Assembly (NCBI GenBank): GCA_017794705.1
Contig: CP051235.1
Location: 1,055,010 to 1,119,009, forward strand
Origin: Devosia sp.
GTDB lineage: Bacteria; Pseudomonadota; Alphaproteobacteria; Rhizobiales; Devosiaceae
Reading direction: 5' to 3'
DNA length: 64,000 nucleotides
The notes beneath the pieces are model-generated. The model saw nothing but the letters and a program-made list of their open reading frames with translations, was not told the DNA's origin and ran no database searches. Positions 16,960 to 26,195 of the stretch are shown in pieces. Numbering within the stretch: position 1 is the stretch's first letter; the number at the start of each line of letters is the position of its first letter. Both the position numbers and the translations under genes were made by a program.

Positions 16960-18277
16960 GCAGGGCTTCGCCGAACCTCATCGGTTGACCGATGGACGGC
17001 GTGGTCAGTTCACCCTGCCACATCACCTTGTGGCCACGTACGAATGTGCCCACAGGCCAGCCGGTGACTTTTTTGCCATCGTAGGGCGTCCAGCCCGCCT
17101 TTGAGGCGACCCAGTCATTGGTGATGGTTTCGCTGCGCTTCAGGTCAACGACGGTGAAATCGGCATCGTAGCCAACGGCCAGGCGGCCTTTCGTGGCCAG
17201 CCCGAACAGGCGGTTGGGGCCGGCACTGGTCATGTCGACGAAACGCTGCAGGCTCATGCGGCCGGCGTTGACATGGTCAAGCATGATGGGGACCAGCGTC
17301 TGGACGCCGGTCATGCCCGAAGGCGAGGCCGGATAGGGCTTTGATTTTTCATCCAGCGTGTGCGGGGCATGATCCGAGCCGAGAATGTCGGCGACGCCAT
17401 TGTCGACGCCAGCCCAGATGCCGGCACGGTGCTCGGCGTCACGGACAGGCGGGTTCATCTGCACCAGCGTGCCCAGTTCAGTATAGGCGTGTTCGTCGAG
17501 GGTGAGATGGTGAGGCGTCACCTCGACGCTGGCGACATCCTTTTGGCCGGCGAGGAAGATCATCTCCTCGGCCGTAGAGATGTGCAGGACGTGTATCCGT
17601 TTGCCTGTCTTTCGGGCCAGCGCCACGAGACGCTTGGTACTCTTGAGGGCCGCGTCCGGGTCTCGCCAGACGGGATGGGACGAAGGATCGCCGTCCACGC
17701 GCAGGGGTTTGCGGTCTTCAAGGCGATACTCGTCTTCGGAGTGAAACGCAGCGCGGCGGGATATGGCGGCGAGGATTGCCTCGACGCCATCATCGTCTGC
17801 GACCAGAAGTGATCCGGTCGAGGAACCCATGAACACCTTGACGCCGGCACACCCCGGCAGCTTTTCAAGCATGGGTAGTTCGCCGGCATTTTCGTGGGTG
17901 CCGCCGATATAGAAGGCGAAGTCGCAGTGCATGCGATTCGTCGCTCTTGCGATCTTGTCGGCGAAGGTGGCGTTGTCGATGGTCAGCGGACTGGTGTTTG
18001 GCATCTCAAAAACGCCTGTTACACCGCCCATCACCGCCGAGAGGGATCCTGACTGCAGGTCTTCCTTGTGTTCGAGGCCGGGTTCGCGGAAATGGACCTG
18101 GGTATCGATGACGCCGGGCAGGATATGCAGGCCCTTGCAGTCGATTTCGGTCGCGGCGGCACCGAGGTTCCCGCCCAGCGCGACGACCTTGCCGTCCTTG
18201 ACCGCAATGTCCGCTTCGCCGATTCCGTCGTGGTTGACGAGTGTGGCATTCTTTAAAATCAGGTCGAAAGCCGCCAT
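16949..18277 (-). CDS. pyrC: Dihydroorotase (class I)
   Basis: Catalyses reversible cyclisation of carbamoyl-aspartate to dihydroorotate in pyrimidine synthesis. A 442-residue amidohydrolase: the metal pair HxH is in DTQVHFREPG, and HVLHISTAEE and TPHHLTL supply further histidines. LGSDHAPHTLDEK supplies the catalytic Asp, followed by SPSGMTGVQT. The bridging-Lys position is in GVKVFMGSSTG. The ATG at 18277 (AGGGA just before it) gives the usual N terminus; an ATG four codons upstream is the alternative. It is divergent from the YgfZ gene at 18355. No pyrB adjoins. Confidence 0.92.
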   Translation of the reverse strand: MAAFDLILKNATLVNHDGIGEADIAVKDGKVVALGGNLGAAATEIDCKGLHILPGVIDTQVHFREPGLEHKEDLQSGSLSAVMGGVTGVFEMPNTSPLTIDNATFADKIARATNRMHCDFAFYIGGTHENAGELPMLEKLPGCAGVKVFMGSSTGSLLVADDDGVEAILAAISRRAAFHSEDEYRLEDRKPLRVDGDPSSHPVWRDPDAALKSTKRLVALARKTGKRIHVLHISTAEEMIFLAGQKDVASVEVTPHHLTLDEHAYTELGTLVQMNPPVRDAEHRAGIWAGVDNGVADILGSDHAPHTLDEKSKPYPASPSGMTGVQTLVPIMLDHVNAGRMSLQRFVDMTSAGPNRLFGLATKGRLAVGYDADFTVVDLKRSETITNDWVASKAGWTPYDGKKVTGWPVGTFVRGHKVMWQGELTTPSIGQPMRFGEALPTG

Positions 18278-18354
18278 ATTTCCCTGCATGTCCCGATCCG
18301 CGTTGGGCCGGTTCTATGCGCTGAGGGCGGCATCAGCAAGTTCTGGAGCATCTC

Positions 18355-19179
18355 ATGACCATTCACCTCAGGCAGGACCGCGCCGTGTTCAGGATCAGCG
18401 GAACCGACGCCGCTAAACTCTTGCATGACACCGTAACGGGACATGTCGCGGCCGGGATGGAAGGGGGCGGCTGGTGGGCGCTATTGACACCGCAGGGCAA
18501 GATCGTGGCCGAGGGGCTGATTGGCTGGGCGGACGGCGCCTTCTGGCTCGACGTTCACAGGGATAGTGCGGAACAATTCTTCAAGATGATGCGGCTGTAC
18601 AAGATGCGCGCGAATGCCGTGATCGAAGACCTGACTGAAACTCATTCGGTGGGATGGTCTCCCAAAGAAGTCGAAGGCGCGATCGTTCACACAGACCCGC
18701 GTGGCGGTGGCATGGGTTGGCGGGTAATTGCTGATGCCAGGGATACCGCTGATTGGGAGAAAGAACGCGCCGCATATGACCGCACACGAGTGAGCAAGGG
18801 CGTGATCGAGGTTGGGGCGGATTTCGCGCCTTCGAGCCTGTTTGCGCACGACATCGGCATGGACTTCAACGGCGGCATCGACTTCAAGAAAGGCTGCTAT
18901 ATCGGCCAGGAGGTCGTATCGCGGATGAAGCATCGCGGTACGGCGCGTCGGCGGCCGGTGGTCGTTTCAGATGTCGACGGAGCGCAGAACGGTGACACCG
19001 TGCTGGCCGGGGAGCGCAGCGCGGGAGAACTGGGCACGGTCGTCGAGGGACGAAGCGTGGCGATCTTGCGGCTCGACCGGATTGAAGACCCAGCAGCTGC
19101 TACGGTAAACGGTAGGCCCGTGACGCTTGCCCTGCCTGAGTGGGCAAGCTACCGTTTTGGAGATTCGGCGCCGGAGTGA
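18355..19179 (+). CDS. Folate-binding protein YgfZ (IbaG/CAF17-like)
   Basis: A 274-residue GcvT-fold protein that supports Fe-S enzyme function and tRNA methylthiolation through tetrahydrofolate. The family signature KGCYIGQEVVSRMKHRG is at about 181-197, containing the conserved redox cysteine of YgfZ. The N-terminal half has the typical ISGTDAAKLLHDTVTGHV block. It overlaps slightly in position with alternative starts of the following HD gene but not with the start chosen there. Name by family; a short symbol would be ygfZ. Confidence 0.9.
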   Translation: MTIHLRQDRAVFRISGTDAAKLLHDTVTGHVAAGMEGGGWWALLTPQGKIVAEGLIGWADGAFWLDVHRDSAEQFFKMMRLYKMRANAVIEDLTETHSVGWSPKEVEGAIVHTDPRGGGMGWRVIADARDTADWEKERAAYDRTRVSKGVIEVGADFAPSSLFAHDIGMDFNGGIDFKKGCYIGQEVVSRMKHRGTARRRPVVVSDVDGAQNGDTVLAGERSAGELGTVVEGRSVAILRLDRIEDPAAATVNGRPVTLALPEWASYRFGDSAPE

Positions 19180-19207
19180 CCGGCCGGTTCTTCTCACGGG
19201 GGCAGTG

Positions 19208-19822
19208 ATGGCGCGCGGCGCGGCACGAGCGTGGCAAAGAATGTTGTCGGGCCGCCGGCTTGACCTGCTGAACCCCTCACCGCTCGACATCGAAATCTCG
19301 GATATCGCGCACGGCCTGTCGCGGGTTTCCCGCTGGAACGGGCAGACCAAGGGCGACTATCCGTTTTCGGTGGCGCAGCACTCCATTCTGGTGCTGGAAA
19401 TCTACCAGACCAACGCTCCCGATGCCTCACCTGCGGACCTGCTCTACACAATCTTGCACGATGCGGCGGAATATGTGGTGGGCGACATGATCTCGCCGTT
19501 CAAGGCCACTATCGGCGGCAACTACAAGGAAATCGAGGATGGATTGCTCAAGGCGATCCATGCACGCTTTTCCCTTGCTGCAATCCGCCCCGCGGCAGTG
19601 ACGCGGGGCATAAAGAAGGCGGACCAGCACGCCGCCTATTTCGAAGCCGTGCAACTGGCCGGCTTCGAAGCGGAAGAAGCGCGGCGGCTGTTTGGCGAAC
19701 CGAGCATGCCGGCGTTCGACGTGGATGGTTTTGAGAAGCTGATCCGGCCGTGGCCCACGCATCAAGCGCATGACCGGTTTCTTTCCGCCTTCGAGGAAGT
19801 CGCCCAACGGCTGCCTGATTGA
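19208..19822 (+). CDS. HD-domain phosphohydrolase (YfbR-like)
   Basis: A 204-residue HD-superfamily hydrolase. SVAQHSILV supplies the first His, ILHDAAEYVVGD the HD pair and catalytic acidic residues, and KADQHAAYFEA the last Asp, so the metal site is complete. Proteins of this group often remove phosphate from 5'-deoxynucleotides; the true substrate here is unproven. The ATG at 19208 with GGGG upstream was chosen over a frame-open start inside ygfZ. It lies 28 bases after ygfZ and is probably co-transcribed. Confidence 0.85.
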   Translation: MARGAARAWQRMLSGRRLDLLNPSPLDIEISDIAHGLSRVSRWNGQTKGDYPFSVAQHSILVLEIYQTNAPDASPADLLYTILHDAAEYVVGDMISPFKATIGGNYKEIEDGLLKAIHARFSLAAIRPAAVTRGIKKADQHAAYFEAVQLAGFEAEEARRLFGEPSMPAFDVDGFEKLIRPWPTHQAHDRFLSAFEEVAQRLPD

Positions 19823-19845
19823 GTTCTGCACAAGAGCCGACAGCG

Positions 19846-19860
19846 TTAACTTAAAGTTAA
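19846..19860 (+). promoter_or_regulatory. CtrA-type box TTAA-N7-TTAA
   Basis: The sequence TTAACTTAAAGTTAA matches the full CtrA recognition pattern TTAA-N7-TTAA and is itself nearly palindromic. It lies 76 bases upstream of the orphan gene at 19936, a plausible promoter position. CtrA is the cell-cycle regulator of Alphaproteobacteria; binding here is inferred. Confidence 0.5.
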
Positions 19861-19935
19861 GCCGGGCTTTGACGCCCCCTTCGGGATGGTTGAAAAAGGG
19901 TAAACAGGTCCCCTTGAACCGTCGCGAGGCGCGCT

Positions 19936-20532
19936 ATGAATTTGTTAAACGTTCCGGGTGTGTTTGGCACCGCTGTCGGCATCGTTGGCCTCGCTTATCT
20001 CGGCGATGCGGCGGTTCAGATCGCCAAGGCACCGACCAATGGCGACCCGACCGGGGTCTACAGCGCACCCGCTCTTGATGTTTCAAATCTGTTCAACATC
20101 TCGGCCCGCGCCGACGAAATGTCAGCGCCGGACGATCTGTCGGACCTGCTGAGGATCGATCTGCCCACGGCCGATATCTCGATCAACGAGAACATTGGCG
20201 GTCCTGTGCAGAGCACAGCCACGGTGACCAAGATCGCCTACGGCAATGTTTCGCATGTTCGCGTTTATTCGACCGCGACGGGTGCCTATTCCACGGACGG
20301 GCTGCTTTCCCCGCACGTTCAGTATCCCGGGATCGAAGTGACACAGCACCGGGTGAGCCGGCATCTGCCGCGTGGCGGCTTCGTCTGGGAGGGAGCATTC
20401 GGGTGGATTCCGGTGCCGCAAACCGATTCGCCGTCATTCCTGACCTATCCGGGTGCCATGCATACTCATCAGACGCCGCAATCTGGCGGCATGAACTGCG
20501 TGGAACAGTCCGGCGTGCTGATCTGCAGCTGA
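19936..20532 (+). CDS. Hypothetical protein with N-terminal hydrophobic segment
   Basis: A 198-residue protein I do not recognise. Residues 8-27 are a moderately hydrophobic, Gly/Ala/Val-rich segment that could be an uncleaved anchor or signal. The rest is polar and rich in Ser, Thr, Pro and Gly with no charged clusters, suggesting an exported, mostly beta or extended protein. Two cysteines close together at the end (MNCVEQSGVLICS) could form a disulfide. A CtrA-type box lies upstream. Tail to tail with the SleB-type hydrolase, six bases apart, which hints only weakly at an envelope role. Confidence 0.65.
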   Translation: MNLLNVPGVFGTAVGIVGLAYLGDAAVQIAKAPTNGDPTGVYSAPALDVSNLFNISARADEMSAPDDLSDLLRIDLPTADISINENIGGPVQSTATVTKIAYGNVSHVRVYSTATGAYSTDGLLSPHVQYPGIEVTQHRVSRHLPRGGFVWEGAFGWIPVPQTDSPSFLTYPGAMHTHQTPQSGGMNCVEQSGVLICS

Positions 20533-20538
20533 CGAAGG

Positions 20539-21564
20539 TCAGGCGTTTCTGAACTTGTAGAAGATGTGGGCGCCTATTCGCGCCACGCGCGTCATGCGTG
20601 GGGCCCAGTGTGGATAGACATAATTGGCGTGATAGTGCGTCGAATCCGCGACCTCGGCCAGATAGAGCGAGCCCGCAGTCACCTGATCGGCAATCGATTC
20701 GGCCTGTTCCCATGGCTCAGGTTCGTTGACGCGTTCGGGAATGCCGTCACAGGCGAATGAGAACTGGCAGCGGTTGCGCCAGGTCTGATTCTGGAAGACC
20801 ACGCCGCAAATGGTGTTGGGGTACAAGCGGTGCTCGACCCGGTTCATGACTACCTGGGCGACGGCAACCTGGCCACGATAGTTCTCGCCGCGCGCTTCAA
20901 AGTAAATGGCGGTGGCGAGGCACCAGCGTTCGCGGGCCGAGAAGAAATTGACTTCGTGCTCAGTGGTGGGCGTGTTGGCGCGGGCATAGGCCAACTGTTC
21001 AGGCACGCTGACGGGCAGCGGAATTGAAGGATCGATCGGGGTCGCTTCCTCAATAGCGTCGAGGGCCGCCGAACCCGCCGCCGGATTGATCGAGGCAACC
21101 GAAATACGCGGCCCTTCGTCGAGCGCATCGGACGTTGTATCGCCGCCGGTCAAAAGTTCGTCGGGCGAGCTGACGCGGCTTTGCGGCGCTGTCGGATCAA
21201 ACGGCTCGGGGTCGAGACTCGCCAGATGGATGCGCATCTGGTTGAAATTGGCGGCCATGTCCAACAGGTCGAGTTCGGGCCGGGCGCGGTCGGTTTTTGT
21301 GGACCGAGCAGGGCCAACGAAACTGGCGGTCTGGAACAAATCGCCGACTGAACCCGTTATGACAGGGTCGGTGTCGCTGTAGGAAATACTGGCGGCCGCG
21401 ATTTGCTGGAAGGAAACGGCGACGGTCTCGAACCGCGGGCCCGTGGCCGGATTGGTCATAGCTGCGCTGGCGCCAATGGCCAGCACAATGAGACTGAATG
21501 CCTTCAGGACGAAACTGCCGGACGAAGCCTTGCCCGCTCGCGCCGGCCGGTTGTCAAACGCCAT
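20539..21564 (-). CDS. Cell wall hydrolase, SleB family
   Basis: A 341-residue envelope protein. A hydrophobic segment at about 20-38 serves as signal-anchor, then a long low-complexity Ser/Pro/Asp-rich linker (about 60-200). The C-terminal SleB hydrolase domain starts at ERWCLATAIYFEARGENYRGQ with the catalytic Glu; VVMNRV and CQFSFACDG follow, as in SleB/CwlJ lytic transglycosylases. In Gram-negative bacteria these cut peptidoglycan during growth or division. The ATG at 21564 was preferred because the frame upstream of it lacks signal-peptide features and ribosome-site support. The ATG gives a clean basic-then-hydrophobic start. Confidence 0.85.
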   Translation of the reverse strand: MAFDNRPARAGKASSGSFVLKAFSLIVLAIGASAAMTNPATGPRFETVAVSFQQIAAASISYSDTDPVITGSVGDLFQTASFVGPARSTKTDRARPELDLLDMAANFNQMRIHLASLDPEPFDPTAPQSRVSSPDELLTGGDTTSDALDEGPRISVASINPAAGSAALDAIEEATPIDPSIPLPVSVPEQLAYARANTPTTEHEVNFFSARERWCLATAIYFEARGENYRGQVAVAQVVMNRVEHRLYPNTICGVVFQNQTWRNRCQFSFACDGIPERVNEPEPWEQAESIADQVTAGSLYLAEVADSTHYHANYVYPHWAPRMTRVARIGAHIFYKFRNA

Positions 21565-21741
21565 GTACTTACTAACCGCTACGCTACTCTCACACGCCGA
21601 ACCGATAATCCCGATGTGACTTAAAAGTGTCGGCAATGACATCATCGGTGATTAACATTGACATCAGGTAAACCGGCCAAATGCGGCACGTTCGGGCTGC
21701 GGGCGGGTTAATTCGGCGGCAATGTAGGGGCGTTTTGGCGG

Positions 21742-24030
21742 TCAGGCCCGGGACTGGGCCAGCGCCAGGCGAGCCACCGGCACCCGGTAAGGCGAGCAAC
21801 TGACATAGTCGATGCTGAGACCGGCAAAGAACTTCAGCGACTCTGGTTCGCCGGCGTGTTCGCCGCAGATGCCGATCATGAGGTCGGGGTTCGCCGCCCT
21901 GCCCCGCTGGATCGCCAGCTGGATCATTTCGCCGACACCGGCCACGTCAAGGGTGACGAACGGATCCTTGTCGTAAATGCCCTTGCGCTGATAGGCGGCA
22001 AGGAAGGCAGGTGCATCATCGCGGGAAATGCCAAAGGTCGTCTGGGTCAGATCGTTGGTGCCGAAGGAGAAAAAGTCTACAGCGTGGGCAATCTCACCAG
22101 CGCGCAACACAGCGCGGGGCAGTTCGATCATAGTGCCGAATTTCAGCCGGATTCCGCTTGCGTCAAGCATCTTTTCCGCTTCGGCGATGGCCATGACCTG
22201 CTGCTTCACCCACAGGACTTCGCGCACGGATGAAACGAAGGGGACCATGACCTCCAATTCAACCGGCTCGTTTTGCCGTTCGACGGCGGAACGGGCACCT
22301 GCGAACAGCGCCCGCATCTGCATGTCGAGGATTTCTGGATAGGTGATGGCGAGGCGGCACCCGCGGTGACCGAGCATCGGGTTGATCTCGGTCAGGCGTT
22401 CGAGCCGCTGACGCAGCATCTTTACGCTGAGCCCGAGAGACGACGACGTTTCCTCGAGGTCTTCCTCGGTACGCGGCAGAAACTCGTGCAGCGGCGGATC
22501 AAACAGGCGGACAGTGACCGGGCGGCCCTGCATGACGGCGAACAGGTCGGCGAAATCGTCCGATTGATAGGCAACCAGTCCCTTGAGCGCCTCGGCGCGG
22601 TCATCCTCATTTTCCGACAGGATCATGCGGCGCAGGGCAACCATGCGCTCGTGCGAAAAGAACATGTGTTCCGAGCGCGCAAGGCCGATCCCTTCGGCAC
22701 CGAAATCAAGTGCTGTTTTCGCAGACGGGATGGTTTCGACATTGGTGCGCACGCCGATGGTGCGGTTGCCATCCGACCAGTCAAGAAGACGCGACATGGC
22801 GCCGCCGATATGGGGCTGCGAAAGCACCTGCTGGCCGGCATAGACCTTGCCTTCGCTGCCATCGATGGTGATGAAATCGCCCTTTCGAAACTGGAATTCG
22901 CCGATCTGGCAAGACTGGTCTTCGTTGTCGAACTGCAGGGCGCGGACCGCAGCCACGCAGGGGCGGCCAGTGATGCGGGCAACCACCGCGGCATGGCTGG
23001 TCATGCCGCCCCTTGCGGTCAGAATGCCGGTAGCGGCCTGCATGCCCTCGATATCGGTGGGGCCGGTTTCGACCATGACCAGAATGCAGTGGGTGCCGCG
23101 AGCCCGCATGCGCGCTGCATCTTCGGAAGTGAACACCACTCTGCCGCTTGCCGCGCCGGGGGACACGCCGAGACCCATGCCGATCGGCAGGCGCTCGTCG
23201 TCTGCCTCAAGCCGCGGGTGCAGGAGTTGCGGCAAGCGGCCCGGCGCAATGGCGTTGACGGCCTGCCGGGTGGACCAGGTGCCGCTTTCGGCACGATCGA
23301 CGGCGGCCTCGAGGTCAGCCTCGGCGCTGACCGGCAGGGACCGGGCAGACGCGAAGCGCACTTCACCGTCCTTGATGGCGACAAGACAGGTCATGTGGCA
23401 GCCCGCCGACGCGTCCAGCAACTCGGCCAGGCGGCGCAAACCGGGCAGGTTCATGTCGAAAGGTGGTTCGCCGGGCGCCGGTGCGGGACCCCGCGCCCCT
23501 GATTGTGCGTCACGGGTCAGGAATTGGTGCAGTTTGCCCTCGGCGACGGCCTGAATGATGACGATCTGCCTGTCCCGGGCGGAATTATGCCCGCGCGATT
23601 CCCAAACGGGATCGGCGGCATAGGAGGCAAAGGCATCATCGATCGCCTTGCCGAGTGGCTTTTTCGGGTCGACCGACTCGCGCTCGTTGGCCGGTGGGGC
23701 GATTTCGGAACGCGCGGCCATCAGACCGGCATTGTGGCGTGCAGCTGAAGTGCGCACGACGAGCATGGGTGGCTCTTCACCCTTGGGCACCAGACGGAAA
23801 AGAGTGGCGACCCAGGCGGTACGCAGCCGGCTCTTGCTGTGCCCGGCTTCGGCCTTCAGCGCAGTCCAGGCTTCGCGTGTGATGCAGATTGTAGGGATCG
23901 TGGGCAGGTCAGCATCATAGACCGCGCGCACCCATTTCGCCTTGCCCTGCAACAGGCCGCGCTGTTCCGCCGACAGGGGGGCTGGCCCCTCCACCGGTGA
24001 AATCACTATCATTTGCTGGGCCAGGCTCAC
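21742..24030 (-). CDS. Pyruvate phosphate dikinase-like protein with eroded ATP-binding domain
   Basis: A 762-residue PPDK/PEP-utilising relative. The central swivelling domain is intact, with catalytic His in [22 protein letters not shown] (split: [22 protein letters not shown]) near 335-356. The C-terminal PEP/pyruvate barrel is intact too, with [45 protein letters not shown] and the catalytic Cys in [13 protein letters not shown]. Full PPDK has about 880 residues; here the N-terminal ATP-grasp part is about 115 residues shorter and lacks the opening glycine-rich GGKGANL loop, with only traces left ([18 protein letters not shown]). It may not use ATP. Divergent from ispH. Confidence 0.82.
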   Translation of the reverse strand: MSLAQQMIVISPVEGPAPLSAEQRGLLQGKAKWVRAVYDADLPTIPTICITREAWTALKAEAGHSKSRLRTAWVATLFRLVPKGEEPPMLVVRTSAARHNAGLMAARSEIAPPANERESVDPKKPLGKAIDDAFASYAADPVWESRGHNSARDRQIVIIQAVAEGKLHQFLTRDAQSGARGPAPAPGEPPFDMNLPGLRRLAELLDASAGCHMTCLVAIKDGEVRFASARSLPVSAEADLEAAVDRAESGTWSTRQAVNAIAPGRLPQLLHPRLEADDERLPIGMGLGVSPGAASGRVVFTSEDAARMRARGTHCILVMVETGPTDIEGMQAATGILTARGGMTSHAAVVARITGRPCVAAVRALQFDNEDQSCQIGEFQFRKGDFITIDGSEGKVYAGQQVLSQPHIGGAMSRLLDWSDGNRTIGVRTNVETIPSAKTALDFGAEGIGLARSEHMFFSHERMVALRRMILSENEDDRAEALKGLVAYQSDDFADLFAVMQGRPVTVRLFDPPLHEFLPRTEEDLEETSSSLGLSVKMLRQRLERLTEINPMLGHRGCRLAITYPEILDMQMRALFAGARSAVERQNEPVELEVMVPFVSSVREVLWVKQQVMAIAEAEKMLDASGIRLKFGTMIELPRAVLRAGEIAHAVDFFSFGTNDLTQTTFGISRDDAPAFLAAYQRKGIYDKDPFVTLDVAGVGEMIQLAIQRGRAANPDLMIGICGEHAGEPESLKFFAGLSIDYVSCSPYRVPVARLALAQSRA

Positions 24031-24072
24031 GGGACCGCGCTCTGAAAATCATCACGTTTCTTCCATATGACA

Positions 24073-24112
24073 GGATGCAAGTCGGCTCGGCAACAGGCCT
24101 TGACTTGCATCC
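24073..24112 (+). repeat. 11-bp inverted repeat (stem-loop) upstream of ispH
   Basis: GGATGCAAGTC (24073-24083) and GACTTGCATCC (24102-24112) are perfect complements separated by 18 bases. The stem-loop ends 22 bases before the ispH start and lies in the gap between ispH and the divergent PPDK-like gene. It could be an RNA element of the ispH leader or a DNA operator. No U-run follows, so it is not a terminator. Confidence 0.6.
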
Positions 24113-24134
24113 GGACACAAAGCATCTGAAAAGC

Positions 24135-25094
24135 ATGAGCGAATTGGCCAAACTCGATATCGTCCTGTGTTCGCCGCGTGGCTTCTGCGCGGGTGTGGAC
24201 CGGGCCATCCAGATCGTCGAACTGGCGCTGCAGAAGTATGGCGCGCCGGTCTATGTGCGGCACGAGATCGTACACAACAAGTATGTTGTCGATGGGCTGA
24301 AGGCCAAGGGCGCCGTGTTTGTCGAGGAACTGGATGAAATTCCGGAAACCGACGCTCCAGTGATTTTTTCGGCGCATGGCGTGCCAAAAAGCGTGCCGGC
24401 GAACGCTTCGGTGCGCAACATGTTCTTTCTCGACGCCACCTGCCCGCTGGTCTCCAAGGTGCATGTGGAAGCCCAAAGGCTGCACAATGACGGAATGGAA
24501 ATCGTCCTGATCGGCCATCGGGGACACCCGGAGGTTGTAGGCACGATGGGGCAGTTGCCTGAAGGCTCGATCAGCCTGGTGGAAACCGCGCTGGATGCGG
24601 AATTGTTCCAGCCGCGGGATCCGAAGAAGCTGTCTTTCGTGACGCAGACCACCCTCTCGGTGGATGACACCGCCGAAATCGTTTCCGTGCTGCAGCGGCG
24701 CTTCCCGGAGGTGCGCGCGCCGCACAAGGAAGATATCTGCTATGCCACCACCAACCGGCAGGAAGCGGTCAAGCGGATCGCTCCGCTTGTCGATGCGATG
24801 ATCGTGGTGGGCGCGCCGAACTCGTCGAATTCGATGCGGCTGGTAGAAGTGGCGGAACGTTCCGGTTGTGCCAAATCAGTGCTTGTACAACGAGCGGCCG
24901 AAATCGACTGGGCGGACTTCGAGGGAATCGGCACGCTCGGCATAACCGCAGGTGCTTCAGCACCGGAAACGCTGGTTGACGAGATCATCGAGGCATTCGG
25001 TGCGCGCTATGAGATATCGGTGTCTAGCCACGTCACCGCGCGCGAGGACATCGCGTTCAATCTGCCGCGCGAATTGCGCGCCGCCACGGCCTGA
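24135..25094 (+). CDS. ispH: 4-hydroxy-3-methylbut-2-enyl diphosphate reductase
   Basis: Terminal MEP-pathway enzyme that reduces HMBPP to IPP and DMAPP with a [4Fe-4S] cluster. A 319-residue protein with all three cluster cysteines in context: [14 protein letters not shown] near the start, [13 protein letters not shown] near 96, and [10 protein letters not shown] near 200. TQTTLSVDD and [11 protein letters not shown] complete the family pattern. The ATG at 24135 gives the standard N terminus; an in-frame ATG at 24075 would read through the upstream stem-loop. It overlaps the GNAT gene by one base (TGATG). The same pathway's ispE is also in this window. Confidence 0.95.
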   Translation: MSELAKLDIVLCSPRGFCAGVDRAIQIVELALQKYGAPVYVRHEIVHNKYVVDGLKAKGAVFVEELDEIPETDAPVIFSAHGVPKSVPANASVRNMFFLDATCPLVSKVHVEAQRLHNDGMEIVLIGHRGHPEVVGTMGQLPEGSISLVETALDAELFQPRDPKKLSFVTQTTLSVDDTAEIVSVLQRRFPEVRAPHKEDICYATTNRQEAVKRIAPLVDAMIVVGAPNSSNSMRLVEVAERSGCAKSVLVQRAAEIDWADFEGIGTLGITAGASAPETLVDEIIEAFGARYEISVSSHVTAREDIAFNLPRELRAATA

Positions 25095-25624
25095 TGCAGC
25101 TCGAAACGGTCTTTGAGACCGAGCGGCTGCGGCTGACCAACTGGCTGCCGGAGCATGTCGCGCAATTGCTGGCGCTGCACGGCGACCCGATTGTGGCACG
25201 CTACCTCGATGCGGACGGCGAACCCTGGCCGCGGGAAAAGGCGGAGCGCCGGATTGCGCTTTGGGCCGAAAACTTTTCAAAGCACCGGATGGGCAAGCTA
25301 CGGCTGATCCGCAAGAGCGACGGCGAAATGGTGGGGCGTGCCGGATTCGGCATTTTCGAGCCGACCGGTGAGCCGGAAATCGGCTACGCACTTTTCCCCG
25401 CTCATTGGGGACAGGGCTATGCTTTCGAGGCAGCCAGCGGCTTGCGTGACTGGATATTCGCGGAGACCGACTGGGATCACTTCATCGGCCTGGCGGATAC
25501 GCGGAACGAGGCTTCGCTGAAAGTGCTGCGGAGGATCGGCATGGTGCCGACCCATGTCGAAACGGAGCCAAGCGGGCTGATGGCGCAATTTTTCATTCTG
25601 AACAAGGACGACCCGCGTGGCTGA
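25094..25624 (+). CDS. GNAT family N-acetyltransferase (RimJ/RimL type)
   Basis: A 176-residue acetyltransferase of the RimJ/RimL group: [16 protein letters not shown] at the start, [19 protein letters not shown] in the middle, and the acetyl-CoA loop region [17 protein letters not shown] near 107. A late [13 protein letters not shown] block follows. The acceptor is unknown. It is coupled to ispH by a one-base overlap and overlaps rnhA by eight bases, so it is embedded in an operon. In many rhizobial relatives this position between ispH and rnhA holds thrB (from memory). Confidence 0.85.
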   Translation: MQLETVFETERLRLTNWLPEHVAQLLALHGDPIVARYLDADGEPWPREKAERRIALWAENFSKHRMGKLRLIRKSDGEMVGRAGFGIFEPTGEPEIGYALFPAHWGQGYAFEAASGLRDWIFAETDWDHFIGLADTRNEASLKVLRRIGMVPTHVETEPSGLMAQFFILNKDDPRG

Positions 25625-26084
25625 TCAAGTGACGATCCATACGGATGGCGCCTGTTCCGGCAATCCGGGACCGGGCGGCTGGGGGGCGGTACTGCAGTTC
25701 AACGGCAATGCCAAGGAACTCAAGGGCGGCGCACCGCTGACCACCAACAACCAGATGGAATTGACCGCGGCGATCGAGGCGCTGAATGCACTGAATCGGC
25801 CCTGTTCGGTCGCGCTTTACACCGACAGTTCCTACGTCAAGGACGGGCTGACCAAATGGATCCACAACTGGAAGCGGAACGGCTGGAAGACGGCTGCGAA
25901 GAAGCCGGTGAAAAATGTTGAACTCTGGCAGGCGCTGGATGAGGCGGTGAAACGCCACCAGATCGAATGGCACTGGCTGAAGGGTCATGCGGGCGATGAG
26001 ATGAATGAACGCGCCGACGCTCTGGCCAACGAGGGCATGGCGCCGTTCAAGCCGAAGGGCCGAGGCAAGACCGCCGCCGAATAG
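25617..26084 (+). CDS. rnhA: Ribonuclease HI
   Basis: Cleaves the RNA strand of RNA-DNA hybrids. A 155-residue protein of standard length with the four catalytic carboxylates in [15 protein letters not shown] (Asp), [12 protein letters not shown] (Glu), [11 protein letters not shown] (Asp) and [14 protein letters not shown] (Asp). Starts at GTG 25617 inside the end of the GNAT gene, implying translational coupling. RNase HII is also in the window at 47448. Confidence 0.96.
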   Translation: MADQVTIHTDGACSGNPGPGGWGAVLQFNGNAKELKGGAPLTTNNQMELTAAIEALNALNRPCSVALYTDSSYVKDGLTKWIHNWKRNGWKTAAKKPVKNVELWQALDEAVKRHQIEWHWLKGHAGDEMNERADALANEGMAPFKPKGRGKTAAE

Positions 26085-26195
26085 GTGTCAGTTGCCTAGA
26101 ATCGGCAAGAGTGCCAATCTCTGCCCCGCGGTTTCTGGCTCCACTTCGCCCGTGGCTGCTCATATCGGGTTCAACCAAAATTCATCAGGGACGCC

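Noticed and set aside
22273-23502. 409-residue plus-strand frame
   Set aside because: Antisense shadow of the PPDK-like gene in GC-rich DNA.
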